In this document: positions 35,941 through 47,348 of the stretch, one piece after another
Numbering within the stretch: position 1 is the stretch's first letter
How the letters are laid out: every line of letters begins with the position of its first letter
Origin: Reticulitermes lucifugus
Taxonomy: Eukaryota > Arthropoda > Insecta > Blattodea > Rhinotermitidae
Direction of reading: 5' to 3'
Assembly: GCA_026260175.1 (NCBI GenBank)
Contig: JAKCWW010000809.1
Location: 27,140 to 91,139, forward strand
DNA: 64,000 bases
Notes under the pieces: model-generated
Told to the model about the DNA's origin: nothing
What the model saw: only the letters and a program-made list of their open reading frames with translations
Database searches by the model: none
Position numbers and translations under genes: made by a program

Positions 35941-36225
35941 GATTCAGTTGTCCTTGTGAACACCATAAAGGCATGTAGGCTAAGGAGGTATAGCTCCACG
36001 TATTCTCACCCTCAGCACTAGATGAAGTAGAGTGGTCACCTTTACGCCCCGCTGCTTTATCCCCCCCCCCGGAAAATAGTACCACGTACCCAATGAAAAG
36101 GAGGTTGAGTGGGCCCCAGAGCCTATGTGGATGCTGTTGAAAAAATCTCGTGACGAAGCTGGGAATCGAACCATGTTTCCTTGGTTGTCCAGCTCGTAAC
36201 ACGTCACTGCCGATAACGCAATCCC
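35941..36225 (-). mobile_element. SINE-A copy, diverged
   Basis: Reverse copy with GAACACCATAAAGGCATG, GAGGTATAGCTCC, CACTAGATGAAGTAGAG, TTTACGCCCCGCTGC, GTACCCAATG, GGGAATCGAACCATG (B box) and CGATAACGCAATCCCTG (head). Contains a run of ten C at 36061. Confidence 0.7.
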
Positions 36226-36340
36226 TGCTCCCTCTATTTATACACATGTTTTTCAAAATTACTGCTTGAGCTGGGCAGAGAATGTGGCACGTATGGGTAA
36301 GCCCTAGGCGTAAATGCCGGGATAATGACAGAATAGATAG

Positions 36341-36632
36341 AAGTAAAGGTAAAGTAAAGGTCGCCCCATAACAGGCCATGAAGGCTCAGACTGAAAGTAG
36401 AGGTATAGCTCTACTCTATCTTTAACCTCGGCGCTAAATGGAGGTGGGTGGTTAACGCCACGCCCCGGCCGCTTTACTTCCCGGGAAAGAAACCTCGTAC
36501 CCATTGCACAGGAGGCTCGGTGGGCTCCAGGGCCGGTCTGGACGGGTAAGGGTAAATCTCGCCCCCACTGGGGTTCGAACCCCGGACCGTCCACTCCGTA
36601 GCGAGTCGCTATACCGACTACGCTATCCCGGA
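36341..36632 (-). mobile_element. SINE-A copy, best preserved
   Basis: Reverse. Read on the - strand it begins CCGGGATAGCGTAGTCGG (A box of a tRNA-like promoter), ATAGCGACTCGCTACGG, then GGTCCGGGGTTCGAACCCC (B box), then a body with GACCGGCCCTGGAGCCCACC and GCGGCCGGGGCGTGGCGTTA, and ends in a CTTTACTTTACCTTTAC tail. The two boxes show descent from a tRNA gene and RNA polymerase III transcription. Use this copy as the reference for the family. Confidence 0.85.
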
Positions 36633-36654
36633 ATGTCAAACTAGATCTCAAAGA

Positions 36655-36815
36655 AACAGGACAGGTGGGAATGGAATAGCTCAGGATAGGAACACGTGGC
36701 GAGCTCTTGTGAAAACGGTAATAAACCTTAGGAGTCCATAAAATGGGGTAGTTTCTTGAGTAGCTGAGAAAATATTAGCTTCTTAACAAGGACTCTGATC
36801 CATGGAGTTAAAGCT
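36655..36815 (+). mobile_element. LINE 3' end fragment beside SINE-A
   Basis: CTCAGGATAGGAACACGTGG, GAGCTCTTGTGAAAACGG, TAAACCTTAGGAGTCCAT, GTAGTTTCTTGAGTAGC, CTTAACAAGGACTCTGATCC and ATGGAGTTA. It begins about 20 bases after the SINE-A copy ends. Confidence 0.65.
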
Positions 36816-36819
36816 TGTA

Positions 36820-39800
36820 TGTAGCATAGTACGATCACTACTTGCCGATATATACCAAGAGTAGACCTAAAACACTTTAAATTATTTCCATATGTAATGA
36901 ATAAGTGACATGACTGACAACCCTGTCACATACAAAGTCCTTCTGGGAAGTGCTGGCCTCTAAGCTCACACAAGAAAATAACATTTAAAAAATAAAATTA
37001 GGGAAATATGGTGCAAGGTGTGTAAACTAGCAAAAATAGATACTTGGTTTGAACAGAGCGAAAAGGATTAAACTGAATCAGAGTAGGTTCAAACAGTGGC
37101 TTCTATGAACACAGTGACAGTTCTCTGAGGTTCAACAAAGAAGGTCTTGCTTTGCCAGGTGGCCAGCTATAAAAATCTTAAAGTTTTACTGGAACTACAA
37201 AACACGTTTTTATAATGATGTATGCCTGTGCATTTAATCCAAGGCATAAAGTGAGTTACATTTCGTAGGCTACCAAAAGAATATCGGACAACAGTTCCAA
37301 AGCAATGCAGATTCTCCTTTTGTAGTGAATCCTAGCACGTCGCACGCATTTGTTACCCATTCACCACACCAGTCCTACAAAGAAAGCTAGCAGTAGAAGA
37401 AAACAGAGATAAGCATAAAAGGGAGACGGTTAGACACGATGCGTTTTTAGACGATAGAAGTGAAGTAAAAACGTCATCAGCGTCCCATTTCCTCCCTTTT
37501 TACGAGAAGCACACAGATCCGATCCTGGGTATAGCAAATGTAGGAGAGGAAACCCCAAGAAGTCGCATGCTGACTTCCAAAAACTGAGAAGAGTTCAGGT
37601 TTAGTAATGGTAATAGGAGAGCACAGAAGGGAGTAGAAAATAAGGATGGAAAGCAAAGGGGTTGGAAACGGCGTGGAATCTGCGGTAAGGAAAACCGGAA
37701 GGTTTTAGAAGCAGGAGATGAAGACTTTGGTGGTTGAGGGTTACATTCTCCGACTACCCACCTGCTTCTTTAAGACGAAGACAGAGGGCAGAGTTGTGGT
37801 GTGGCTTAGGAACAACCACGATAACCAAAAAGGAAGTACCTTCCTGGGAACTTGTGTAATGGTGGTCTGACGCTGATATAACAAAGAGGAACTATAAACT
37901 CCACGTCAGTCTTTGCAACACTGGAAACAAAAAGCTGCCAAATTGTTCGGGAGGTCACGTACAACACGAAGTGTAAGAAACCGCGGGACACTTGCAAAAT
38001 GCAATAAAAGTGGAAAACAGCACTTTTGTTGGTAATTATTCAAGGGCAAATCTCTAAAGTAAATCTGAAATCACTTGGCAGCCCTACTGTTAAAGGCACG
38101 ATAGAATATTTTAACAACTACACTTAATTACTTACTTACTTGTAAAAGGCAAATATGATGTAGTTTAAGTCATGTCAGTTCATGACATTCTTTCTACTTT
38201 GTAATTAGATGTTCTATTATACTAAGTACGTGAACTATTAGCTTATTGAAATTTATACCTTTGGGGCTACCATGCACAAGTGAGGTCTTGCCAATATACT
38301 TTATATAGCCGGGATAGCGTAGTCGTGCGTATAGTGCCTAGACTACTAACTGCAATTCCAGCAATCGAGGTTCGATTCTCAACAGGAGCAAGATATTTCT
38401 CTCTCTTCCAAGTACCCGCGCCAGCACAGGAGCCCATCCAGCCTCCTATTCAATGGGTACCAGGGGCTCTTTCACTGGAGGTAAAGAGGCCGGGGTCTAA
38501 AATTGCCCATTCACGTCTATCTAGTGCCAAGGGTAAGATGAATGAGCTATGCCTTCATTCCCCCATATGCCTTAATTTACCTTCATATGTATACATCATA
38601 TACATTCAATACGTGTAATGTTCTACATAGACTCCACCATCAAGTAATATCAATAAATATATCAGTATACTTTTGTCTATTTTGTTGCTGAAATCTGACT
38701 TCTTGTTCAATATTTCCCAGTTTTGTCCGACAATTTTTATGTACTACACTGGTACAAATATACATGTTAGAGAAAAATAATCTGAGCTCAAAAAATTTCA
38801 ATGTCTTACGACTGTTTCTTCCTCATTTCTATATTCACAATTACGCCAAAGCCAGAATCACATGACGTATCAGTCATGAACGTTCATTTTTTTAATTGGG
38901 TGTACAGTTGGTTTCTCGTTGCTAGTTACTGATACTAACGCAGCAAAGAGATGGAGACGCGCATGTGATTAGAGGTTCTCCTGAAGTTTAGCGCCATTCA
39001 GTGTGCATTGTCGATGGAGGCAGCCAGTTCCTCCAAAACATCACTGATCACCAACGAAACACCCAGACTACCATAATCTAACACAGTGCATGTGTTGCAT
39101 GAAAATGACTTTACTTCAGCAGTAGGGTGCTGTAATGAAGACCCACATCCAACCCTCCCGTCCTGAAATGATTCATCCTATATCTATACGGAAGTGATCC
39201 AGCAGAAGGTTATGGGAATACAAAAGGGCAATATGAAACAGATGGGAAGCTAAAGACTAGCATATAATAAGCAAAAGATACCCCTTTTCCTTCCTTTGAC
39301 AAGGCCGGAGCAAATCGGCATTGCTTGTTAGCCTCTGATCTATGGAGGAAGAGCTCCGTGCAGTCATTAGTTGCCTTTAAATTAATTGATAATCTCGCAT
39401 TACCCCACTGGGACACACATTTCTAATTCATGGCTACACTTTCAAAGGGACTGCATGCTATGTTGAAAGCAATAATTGGACTCTAGAAAAGAATAAATTG
39501 AATTGGAATCAAAGATACACGTAAGCACGTTTAATGCATGGCATAAGCCAATCATAATTGTAAGGATTATAACAAGATAGGTGTAGCGGTCTCGTTATTC
39601 ATTGTCTGGCGTGCGAACGTACTTGTACATTTTCTGTTCTTTCAATGATCCCCGCAATACCATGAGAACAACTGGCAGACATGTTGCAACCGTAGATGTA
39701 AAAATAAAAGTAATATGATAGGCAATGTACGTATAAGAGGCGGGTTAGCATCTTTGCATCCTGGACCCTTCTCAGACCGTCACATCACCTAATCCAGTGC

Positions 39801-40070
39801 GGTAAATGTGCACGTATTAATGAATGCTATTACTACTATTGGGATCCATTATTACATTTCTCTGCATAACTTATTATTTGTATGCACAAGTTCATGTTGA
39901 ATTTGTTAAATTTATGGGTCATACATAACCTCAAATTTTCATGTGATTCACATGAAGAAATAAGGCATTTTAATACCGATTACTGCCAATCCCTATCGAT
40001 TGCTACTGATGAATACTCTTACCGATTACTATCGACTGCAACCGTGGTAACACTAGTAACCAAAGTAGTC
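36820..40070. other. Intergenic apart from SINE-A at 38307-38570
   Basis: No coding signal recognised. A slightly less AT-rich stretch at 37400-37760 has no long open frame. Near 39978-40045 CCGATTACT/CGATTGCTACT phrases recur as a short imperfect tandem repeat. Confidence 0.45.
38307..38570 (+). mobile_element. SINE-A copy, full length
   Basis: Starts AGCCGGGATAGCGTAGTCG (A box), then GAGGTTCGATTCTCAAC (B box), CCCATCCAGCCTCC, CAATGGGTACCAGGGGC, GGAGGTAAAGAGGCCGGGG and CTAGTGCCAAGG. The only nearby SINE-A on the + strand. Confidence 0.75.
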
Positions 40071-40074
40071 ATAA

Positions 40075-40235
40075 ATGTACGTACGTTTTCCTGTAAAATG
40101 CCTGTTACTTTCTGTCCGACTTTAAACAAACTTAAATTTTCTTGACAGATTTAAGTAAATGCCCTCTATATAAAATCTCACTAAAACCCGTTGAGTGGGA
40201 AGGATGGCTAGACTGACGGACAGGACGAAACTAAC
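40075..40235 (+). repeat. Repeat related to 16500-16690
   Basis: AATGTACGTACG, TTTTCTTGACAGATTTAAG, TAAAACCCGTTGAGTGGGAAG and GACTGACGGACAGGACGAAAC align in order with the copy at 16500-16690. Non-coding. Confidence 0.45.
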
Positions 40236-40254
40236 AGTCGCTTTCTGCAACTTT

Positions 40255-40350
40255 ACACACGCGCTTGGGCAAAAATCTTTGAGAAAGACGCTGAGAAATG
40301 TGGGGTGGATTCAACTGGCTCAGAGCAAGGCAGAGTGTCAGGCTGTTACG
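40255..40350 (+). mobile_element. Possible LINE tail fragment
   Basis: GGGGTGGATTCAACTGGCTC and AGAGCAAGGCAGAGTGTCAGG resemble the DWI.LAQDRDRWR block. A further piece at 40668-40745 (AACCTTCCGGTTCCATAAT) lies across the SINE-D-like copy, so the SINE may have inserted into the LINE fragment. Confidence 0.4.
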
Positions 40351-40394
40351 GAAACGGTGCTGTATACATTCAATCATTTACTTAGTCATCCCCT

Positions 40395-40665
40395 CATTTA
40401 TTTATTTATTTCACGGCGCTGCTGGGAGCTCAGGCTTTATAGATCTAGGGTCAAAAGGGCAGGTTAATTAATGGATGATGAATTGAGACGGATGTAGAAG
40501 GAAGCGGCCGTGGTCTGGTTTCAGGTATTCTCATTGCATTGTTTGGAGAGACAGAAGAGAACAAATCAAATTTCAGTCAAGATTGTATACCGACCGAGGT
40601 TCGAACGGGATACTACCCGTATAAAAGTTCGAAGCGTGACCACTCGAGCCAACCTGCCCGGTAAT
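40395..40665 (-). mobile_element. SINE-D-like copy
   Basis: TTTATTTATTTCACGGCGCTG, GATGTAGAAGGAAGCGGCC, CGACCGAGGTTCGAACGGG (B box) and ACCACTCGAGCCAACCTGCC (reverse A-box region) give a tRNA-headed SINE in reverse orientation. Confidence 0.55.
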
Positions 40666-41293
40666 ACGGTAATATGGTAACAAACCTTCCGGTTCCATAA
40701 TAGGTGGAGAATTTATTTTGCTGCTTGAGTGCTGCAAGGAGATGCGTAACAGAGTAACTTTTTAAGCCACAACTTTTCACCTTCAAATGACGAATAACAC
40801 GCATGAGTTTCCATGTATTTATCAATAGCTTGTAACCTTAACAACAGCGCCCACGTCATAATAATCATTTTAAACGCAGAAAACGTTTCGTATAGATTTT
40901 GTATGCATACTTTTAAGAAACTCCGATACAAAGCTTCATAAATAACAGCAATAAAACGGCAGGTCAACATCTCTAATTCTCGCTCTACCTATGCTATTTT
41001 TTTTATTTTAACAAACGTTCCCTTACTAAAGCTGCAAATGTTTCAAAGCCTTATCCCCATACAAATGTCATAACAATGCTAAACAGTCTGTACCGCTGAA
41101 GGGCAGGATTTAAAGGGTGCAGAAAGCGGATGGCCACAACATTCGACTTTCATAACAATCAGCACACCGCTCCATGTCTCAAAGCTATCATTTTCCAACT
41201 CGATAAACGTTTTCCACCTAAATAGCAAAGCGCCAATAACTGACTAACTACACAAAACATAATCGTTCTCTAAAAGCTACGAAGTCCTTAGAC

Positions 41294-41488
41294 GAGATCT
41301 GCGCTCTTCTGGGATATTACGTAACGTTGAGTGGTAGTTCTGTACCGACGTTTCGGGACAATCTAGCGGTCCCATCTTTAATGGTCAAGAAGTCCAAGTC
41401 TTGAATATGGGGCCGATAGGTTGTCCCGAAACGTCGGTACAGAACTACTACTCTACGCTGCGTAATATCCCAGAAGAGCGCAGATCTC
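41294..41488. mobile_element. Inverted pair of Penelope-type hammerhead repeats
   Basis: Arms 41294-41361 and 41421-41488 are inverted copies matching at about 63 of 68 positions. Each arm contains GTCCCGAAACGTCGGTAC, the 3' half of the hammerhead-like motif, facing outward. The CUGANGA boxes between them have decayed (TTAAAGA on the - strand, TTGAATA on the + strand). Both arms end in a tail containing ATATCCCAGAAGAG, shared with copies near 16.8 kb and the window start. Confidence 0.6.
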
Positions 41489-41739
41489 ATCCACACACAA
41501 AGTCCTTATATACTCAAAAACATTTTCCGAAATTTGTGGAAGCGTATTACCGTATTCACAAGAACCCGCCATTTGGCCCTGCCATGAACCAGACGAATCC
41601 AATGCACACCCTTCCTTCCTGTTCCTTTAAGGTCTATTTAATACTACACACCTATCCACACCTACGTCTTCCAAGCGGTCTCTCTCTTCGGGTCTCCGAG
41701 ACAAAACCCGTATGGACTTTTCCCCCATATGTGCCAAAT

Positions 41740-41965
41740 GCCCCGCTTATCTCATCCTGCTTGACGTCATCACCATAATATTTTGTGAGTACAAATCATG
41801 AAGCTCCTCATTATGCAATTTTCTCCAGTCTCCTGTCACTTTCTCCCTCTTATTCCTACGTCCAAATATCTCCCTCGGCACCCTGTTGAGAACACTCTCA
41901 GCTTCTGTCTTTCCTAAATGTGAGGGACGAAGTTTCACACCTATTAAAACGAGAATTTCAAGGAA
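41740..41965 (-). mobile_element. LINE reverse-transcriptase tail
   Basis: The - strand frame reads VKLRPSHLGKTEAESVLNRV, PREIFGRRNKREKVTGDWRK and LHNEELHDLYSQNIMVM. This is the segment before the R-R-L-R-W-x-G-H-V motif in the LINE tail (E..VL.RIFG...W..L.N.EL..LY). The frame is open for 77 codons. Confidence 0.65.
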
Positions 41966-42561
41966 AAAAAAAGAAGACAAACCTAGGTTGCGTTCTACCC
42001 ACTGTAGGCGTGTTCTAGAGGATTTCTTAATAGGAATAGGCTATCATCCGGCTGAAGTCGGTAATGTGCCAGTAACCTGACAAGAATACATCACCACATT
42101 GTGCCTGTAATGTCAGTGGGTTCTTAAGTAGTCAATGAATGTTATCTGGTTATAAAACTCAGTGTCATTACGGTCGTCACAATAACCCCCCCCCGCCCCT
42201 CTGCATTCGAATTGTATCTTGTACCTCTTTACATTCTCGTGTGGCTCAAGAGATGTACAAAGTTGCAAGTAACGTTAAATATAGCTAAGATATGGGCTAC
42301 GGAAGGGGCTAAATATATAGCAATATTCAGCAATTGAAAGAACAGATGTTTTCAGAAAAAATATGAACTTACTTGGGAGAAAAACGAATGCGAACCATAC
42401 TCCCCTAACTTGGGAAACCTATAGAAACATGGTTTCTAAATTTGATTTTTTTTATGAAGGGCCCTCGCACCACAGCCTTAAGGCTTTTTGTGCAACCCCA
42501 ATAATGATGAGGGTGAGCAGTTTTTCTTACCAATTTTTACAATTAATGGAGCACCAGTAGA

Positions 42562-42714
42562 ATGAAATCGACAGGGGAAAACCGACAACTCGGAGAAAAA
42601 CCTGTCCCAGTGCCACTTCGTCCACCACAAATCCCACATGGATTGAGCTGGGACCGAACCCCGGGCCTCCGTGGTGAAAGGCCGGCGACTAACCGCCTGA
42701 GCCATGGCACGGCC
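42562..42714 (-). mobile_element. SINE-B copy, best preserved
   Basis: Read on the - strand: GCCGTGCCATGGCTCAGGCG (A box), GTTAGTCGCCGGCC, CCCGGGGTTCGGTCCC (B box), GATTTGTGGTGGACGAAGTG, GGCACTGGGACAGG, and a TTTCCCCTGTCGATTTC end. A tRNA-derived SINE distinct from SINE-A in its body. Confidence 0.8.
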
Positions 42715-43469
42715 TAAATTTGATACTATTCATTCCGTGCATTTGTTGGTGAATGTGATTGATGGGCTGCAAGGTCGGAACCGGCTGTGGGGAGCACAGG
42801 CAGAGAAAGAAGTCGAGCAGAACTCAGAAAGGCTACTTTCCTAATGCGTGAATTTGCAGCCTTATGTATCTATTATCATTATTACTGTTGTTACATTTTA
42901 TTTCAATTTCGTAAAAATTATTAAACAGAGGTTCCGTACGCGTTACATTTGTCGACTATAAGTTAAAAATTTCACACATTCGGAATTCTTGTAATTGTTC
43001 ATTTACAAGTAATATTCATACACAATACTCGTATGTATGCACGTTTACAATACACCTCCTTATTAAATTTCATATGCCTGACTCAATGGCTCATTAGTTA
43101 CAGCCATTAAACTGATAGCTAAAAAAATAATGCACGATCTCCATCTTGTTACCGAACATTCTACAACATTATTATATTAACAGACGTGGGCCTTTTTCCC
43201 AATATTCACTTTCACACATCACTTAAGGACACTACACTAGCTGGCTTCAATGTCATTCCCACGTCGCATGTTTGTGTTGTTACGCTGATTGTAGGAAATT
43301 AAGAAGTACGACATTGGAGTAGGCTAAACAGCATAAAGTTCATACCAGTTTGGCAAAAATCGGTCACTTAGTTAAAAAGTAGACACGCGGTCAAGCTGAC
43401 ACGTAGCACGACGACGTCACAAACCTCATTCTTTCCCCATCTGAGGATGAATAACAGACTAAGAAGAAT

Positions 43470-43513
43470 TTTAAGTAATTATCAGAAGGACTCTGCTCCA
43501 TGGAGTTAGTTAT
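43470..43513 (+). mobile_element. LINE 3' terminal scrap
   Basis: ATTATCAGAAGGACTCTGCTCC followed by ATGGAGTTAGTTA is the extreme 3' end of the LINE family; nothing upstream of it matches. Confidence 0.5.
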
Positions 43514-43639
43514 TACGTATGAATTAGTACCATAGTGGAGATGAGGAAACATGATTAAGTCAAGATGGACATATTTACAGACTATACAATAAATATAATG
43601 TACATTCTTGCAACATGTGCAAACGTTACGTGTGTGTGT

Positions 43640-44540
43640 CTTCACAGATACATACGTACATACATACATACACATACATACATACATAGACCTACAAACA
43701 AGCAGACCTACAAACAAGCATACATACATACATATATACATACATACGTACATACATATATACATACATATATACATACATATATACATACATACATANN
43801 NNNNNNNNNNNNNNNNNNNNNNNNNNNNNNNNNNNNNNNNNNNNNNNNNNNNNNNNNNNNNNNNNNNNNNNNNNNNNNNNNNNNNNNNNNNNNNNNNNNN
43901 NNNNNNNNNNNNNNNNNNNNNNNNNNNNNNNNNNNNNNNNNNNNNNNNNNNNNNNNNNNNNNNNNNNNNNNNNNNNNNNNNNNNNNNNNNNNNNNNNNNN
44001 NNNNNNNNNNNNNNNNNNNNNNNNNNNNNNNNNNNNNNNNNNNNNNNNNNNNNNNNNNNNNNNNNNNNNNNNNNNNNNNNNNNNNNNNNNNNNNNNNNNN
44101 NNNNNNNNNNNNNNNNNNNNNNNNNNNNNNNNNNNNNNNNNNNNNNNNNNNNNNNNNNNNNNNNNNNNNNNNNNNNNNNNNNNNNNNNNNNNNNNNNNNN
44201 NNNNNNNNNNNNNNNNNNNNNNNNNNNNNNNNNNNNNNNNNNNNNNNNNNNNNNNNNNNNNNNNNNNNNNNNNNNNNNNNNNNNNNNNNNNNNNNNNNNN
44301 NNNNNNNNNNNNNNNNNNNNNNNNNNNNNNNNNNNNNNNNNNNNNNNNNNNNNNNNNNNNNNNNNNNNNNNNNNNNNNNNNNNNNNNNNNNNNNNNNNNN
44401 NNNNNNNNNNNNNNNNNNNNNNNNNNNNNNNNNNNNNNNNNNNNNNNNNNNNNNNNNNNNNNNNNNNNNNNNNNNCATACATACATATATACATACATAC
44501 ATACATACATACATACACATACATACATACATACATACGC
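43640..44540. repeat. (CATA)n microsatellite with 677-bp assembly gap
   Basis: CATA/CATATA repeats run from about 43655 to 43798 and from 44476 to 44538, with Ns at 43799-44475. Two copies of GACCTACAAACAAGCA interrupt the left side. The gap is almost certainly more of the same repeat; its true length is unknown. Confidence 0.9.
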
Positions 44541-45170
44541 GCGTAACATTAATGTTCGGCTTCTATAATCAGTAAACCTTAATCACATTTAACAAGTGTA
44601 CGGACAGTGTCCTATTCCGAAAATCAAGCCAAAAAGTTTCTATAAATTTCAATATACGGCAGCGGAAGAAATATCTGAATTACTGGAGGTGTACCTTTGA
44701 CAACGCGACAAACCATGCGGTTGTGCATGATGGAGCGCCTGTTCATTTTACCCTGACGTAAAGTATTTTTCGTTCTCTCACAACCCAGATCATTAAAACG
44801 CCGTTATGCTGGAATATGATAATTCCAATAAATAAATGCGCTCCTAAAATAGTACATTACTTGAATGATTCGATTTCCCAATGCTTCCAATTCCCGTTAA
44901 CAAAGCGGTTAGGCCCACGTGCATAAGAACTTAGGCTACTGGCTTTATATTACGGTAGAACACAATCCTTTTATTTATTGTATGCAATAACTGACAACTA
45001 CGCTACACATACGCAAATTATCTATGAATCAGTAGTATCCTGTCTGTCTTTCATGGACATCCGACAGCAACTCTCGCTATTCCCTTAGCAAATTTTGTAG
45101 GTACTGACATAATTAGGCACCGCGCTTGATCTCACACCTGCACTCCGCACTACTTCACAATTTATAAGCA

Positions 45171-45507
45171 CAGCAGGCCCTCGATTTAACGGACTAATTG
45201 GGGGGAAGGGGTGTCCGCTACTGCCGGAAGTCCGTTAAATCGAATGAATTTTAAAAACATATATTAATAACGAACTTACAATGTACAGGATGTATTAAAA
45301 TATTATTATAATGTATAAGTATGAATAAAATATTATTATTAATGTACATTGAGTAATTTATACACGTCACTAAAACATCTGTTAAAAATATAAAAATAAA
45401 TTTACGACGTGCTCTATTCGCGAATAAAAGAAAAGGTTCTAAATTTTTCCTTTAGGACAGAAATTTAAGTCCGTTAAATCGGGGTCCGTTAAATCGAGGA
45501 CCTACTG
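45171..45507. mobile_element. Tigger/pogo-like MITE
   Basis: Left end CAGCAGGCCCTCGATTTAAC and right end GTTAAATCGAGGACCTACTG are inverted repeats. The CAGT(A/C)GG..CCTCG..TTAACGGAC type terminus is characteristic of pogo/Tigger DNA transposons. The right end is followed by TA, the expected target duplication; the left TA has mutated to CA. Internal sequence is AT-rich and non-coding, with extra subterminal GTCCGTTAAATCG copies at 45230 and 45470. A non-autonomous 337-bp element. Confidence 0.75.
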
Positions 45508-46339
45508 TATGTGAATAATGATCGTGATAAGGCCTTTCCTTAATATTACGGGTCCTAGAAAAAGGATTAGGCAAATAAATACGCATGTCTGGGTGGCTCT
45601 CTAGAGGCGAACAGGCCTGCAAAATGTAGCACGAGACATCATATTTATATAAATGAAAAAAGTTTGAAATTCTGTTATGACCCATGACCTCACTGACAGT
45701 GAAATCACCAGCTCAAAGTGGAGCCACAAAACTCATAAAACCGTGTTGGGGATTGACAGTGTGACCACATGTAGATAGGGGCTGACGTTCCCCATTTTTT
45801 GAGTTCAGAGAGAAAGGGAGTCTTTAACTACTATTAATTCAAGTGTAACCCAAATGTCATTCATCCACAACCATACCGATTGGAACCCCGCATGTAACAG
45901 ACCAATTTCTCAAAACTCAATTTCATATGAATTATTCAGGTTGTCAATTTGATGGGATTGGTATTTTCACCCCTTCAGTTCACAAACGCTACCAAATGCC
46001 ACTTAATTTTAGTTACATCCAACCATATATTCTATTTTGCAGGGCTGATGTTTGTGGTCTGGTACCGATGACATCCAACATGACACTGCGAGTGACAAGT
46101 TGTCTGCTGTAGGAACATAGAGGCCTACAGCTAGGTGTAACCTAGCCGGCAGATGTTAACAAACAAGACTTTCTGGCTGACTGTGCTGGTGACAAAAAAC
46201 ACGGTATAACTTCATAAAATTCTCGTAAGGACACCAAATCAACTACTTCATTGCGCACATTCCTTCCTGAGAGAAGCTGGTAGTCCTTTTTATGGAATAC
46301 GCAGTTTCATAATTACGTTCACACGAAGCAGCTTGTAAA

Positions 46340-46640
46340 GAATATCCTGAGCCAAAAACATGCAGTTCCAAATCCTCCCATCCATTTCTTATATTCAGTC
46401 TTAGCGGTATTGACAGTCTTCTCCTAGGTCTCCCAAATAGTCTCGTCCGTTAAGTCTTTCCAAACAAAATTGAGTACAGGTACGCTTTCTTTATCTTTTC
46501 GCGCGTGCTATATATCCCGTCCATCTCACCTCCAACACTTGGCCGTTCTATTAACATTTGATGGTGGATATAAATTATGAAGCTCCTCATTATGCAATTC
46601 TCTCAAATTTCTTATCGCCTACGAACACCTAAGCATATAA
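46340..46640 (-). mobile_element. LINE tail fragment, decayed
   Basis: ATTATGAAGCTCCTCATTATG at 46575 is shared with 41797-41817, where it is part of the LINE ORF tail. The - strand also keeps AGGTGAGATGGACGGGAT. Translation is broken throughout. Confidence 0.4.
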
Positions 46641-46984
46641 ATATGTATTAACTTAAATGCTTCCACTGTGTCCTAGAAGCTACTTTAACAACGGACTTGA
46701 TTCGACATTACAGTCTAAAACACTCACAGCATCGTAAAACAAACTATAAACAACTAAATCAGGAAAAGTGATTAAATAGAGGGTTTTTAAAAAGTGCGGT
46801 ACTGACAGGGAGGTTCTTACCTGCCTCATAAACCTATCAAGGATGAACATGTATACTACCATCAGATCGCGTTTACAATTTGTAATATTTATGAAATTTA
46901 AGACTTCGTACATCAGTTAGTTGCATATGTCCATCAGATGCAAGTTTTCATCCGCATCCCTTCTACTCATTTAACGTATCACGT

Positions 46985-47348
46985 TTACCATTGGCAGTAC
47001 ATCACATGCCAAATATTATTCGGGTGATCAAATCAAGAAGAATGAGGTGGGCGGGACATGTAGCACGTATGGGGGAGGGGATAGGTGCATACAGGATTTT
47101 GGTGGGGGGACCTGAGGGGATGAACCACTTGGAAGACCCAGGCGTAGATGGGAGGATAATATTAAAATGGATCTTCAAGATGGGAGGGCGTGGACTGGAT
47201 TGATGACTCAGGATAGGGACAGGTGGCGGGCTCTTGTGAATGCGATAATGAACCTTCGGGTTACATAAAACGCGGGGAATTTCTTGACTAGCTGACGACC
47301 TGTTAGCTTTTCAAGAAGGACTCTCCTCCATGGAGTTAGTTAGTACAT
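46985..47348 (+). mobile_element. LINE reverse-transcriptase tail and 3' end, best copy
   Basis: The frame from 46991 reads [25 protein letters not shown], then [21 protein letters not shown]: the [11 protein letters not shown] and G-x-P-E-G-x-x-x-L motifs of a non-LTR retrotransposon ORF end. A frameshift then precedes [17 protein letters not shown]. The 3' end follows with AAGAAGGACTCTCCTCCATG and an agttagtta run at 47333-47343. Use as reference for the family. Confidence 0.8.

Noticed and set aside
35924-36651. Two - strand frames of 151 and 115 codons
   Set aside because: Both are translations of SINE-A copies.
43391-44575. Long reading frames of more than 270 codons on both strands across 43.4-44.6 kb
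   Set aside because: They are open only because of 677 Ns and a CATA repeat that lacks stops; the predicted Tyr-Ile-His-Thr or Tyr-Val-Cys-Met repeats are not real proteins.
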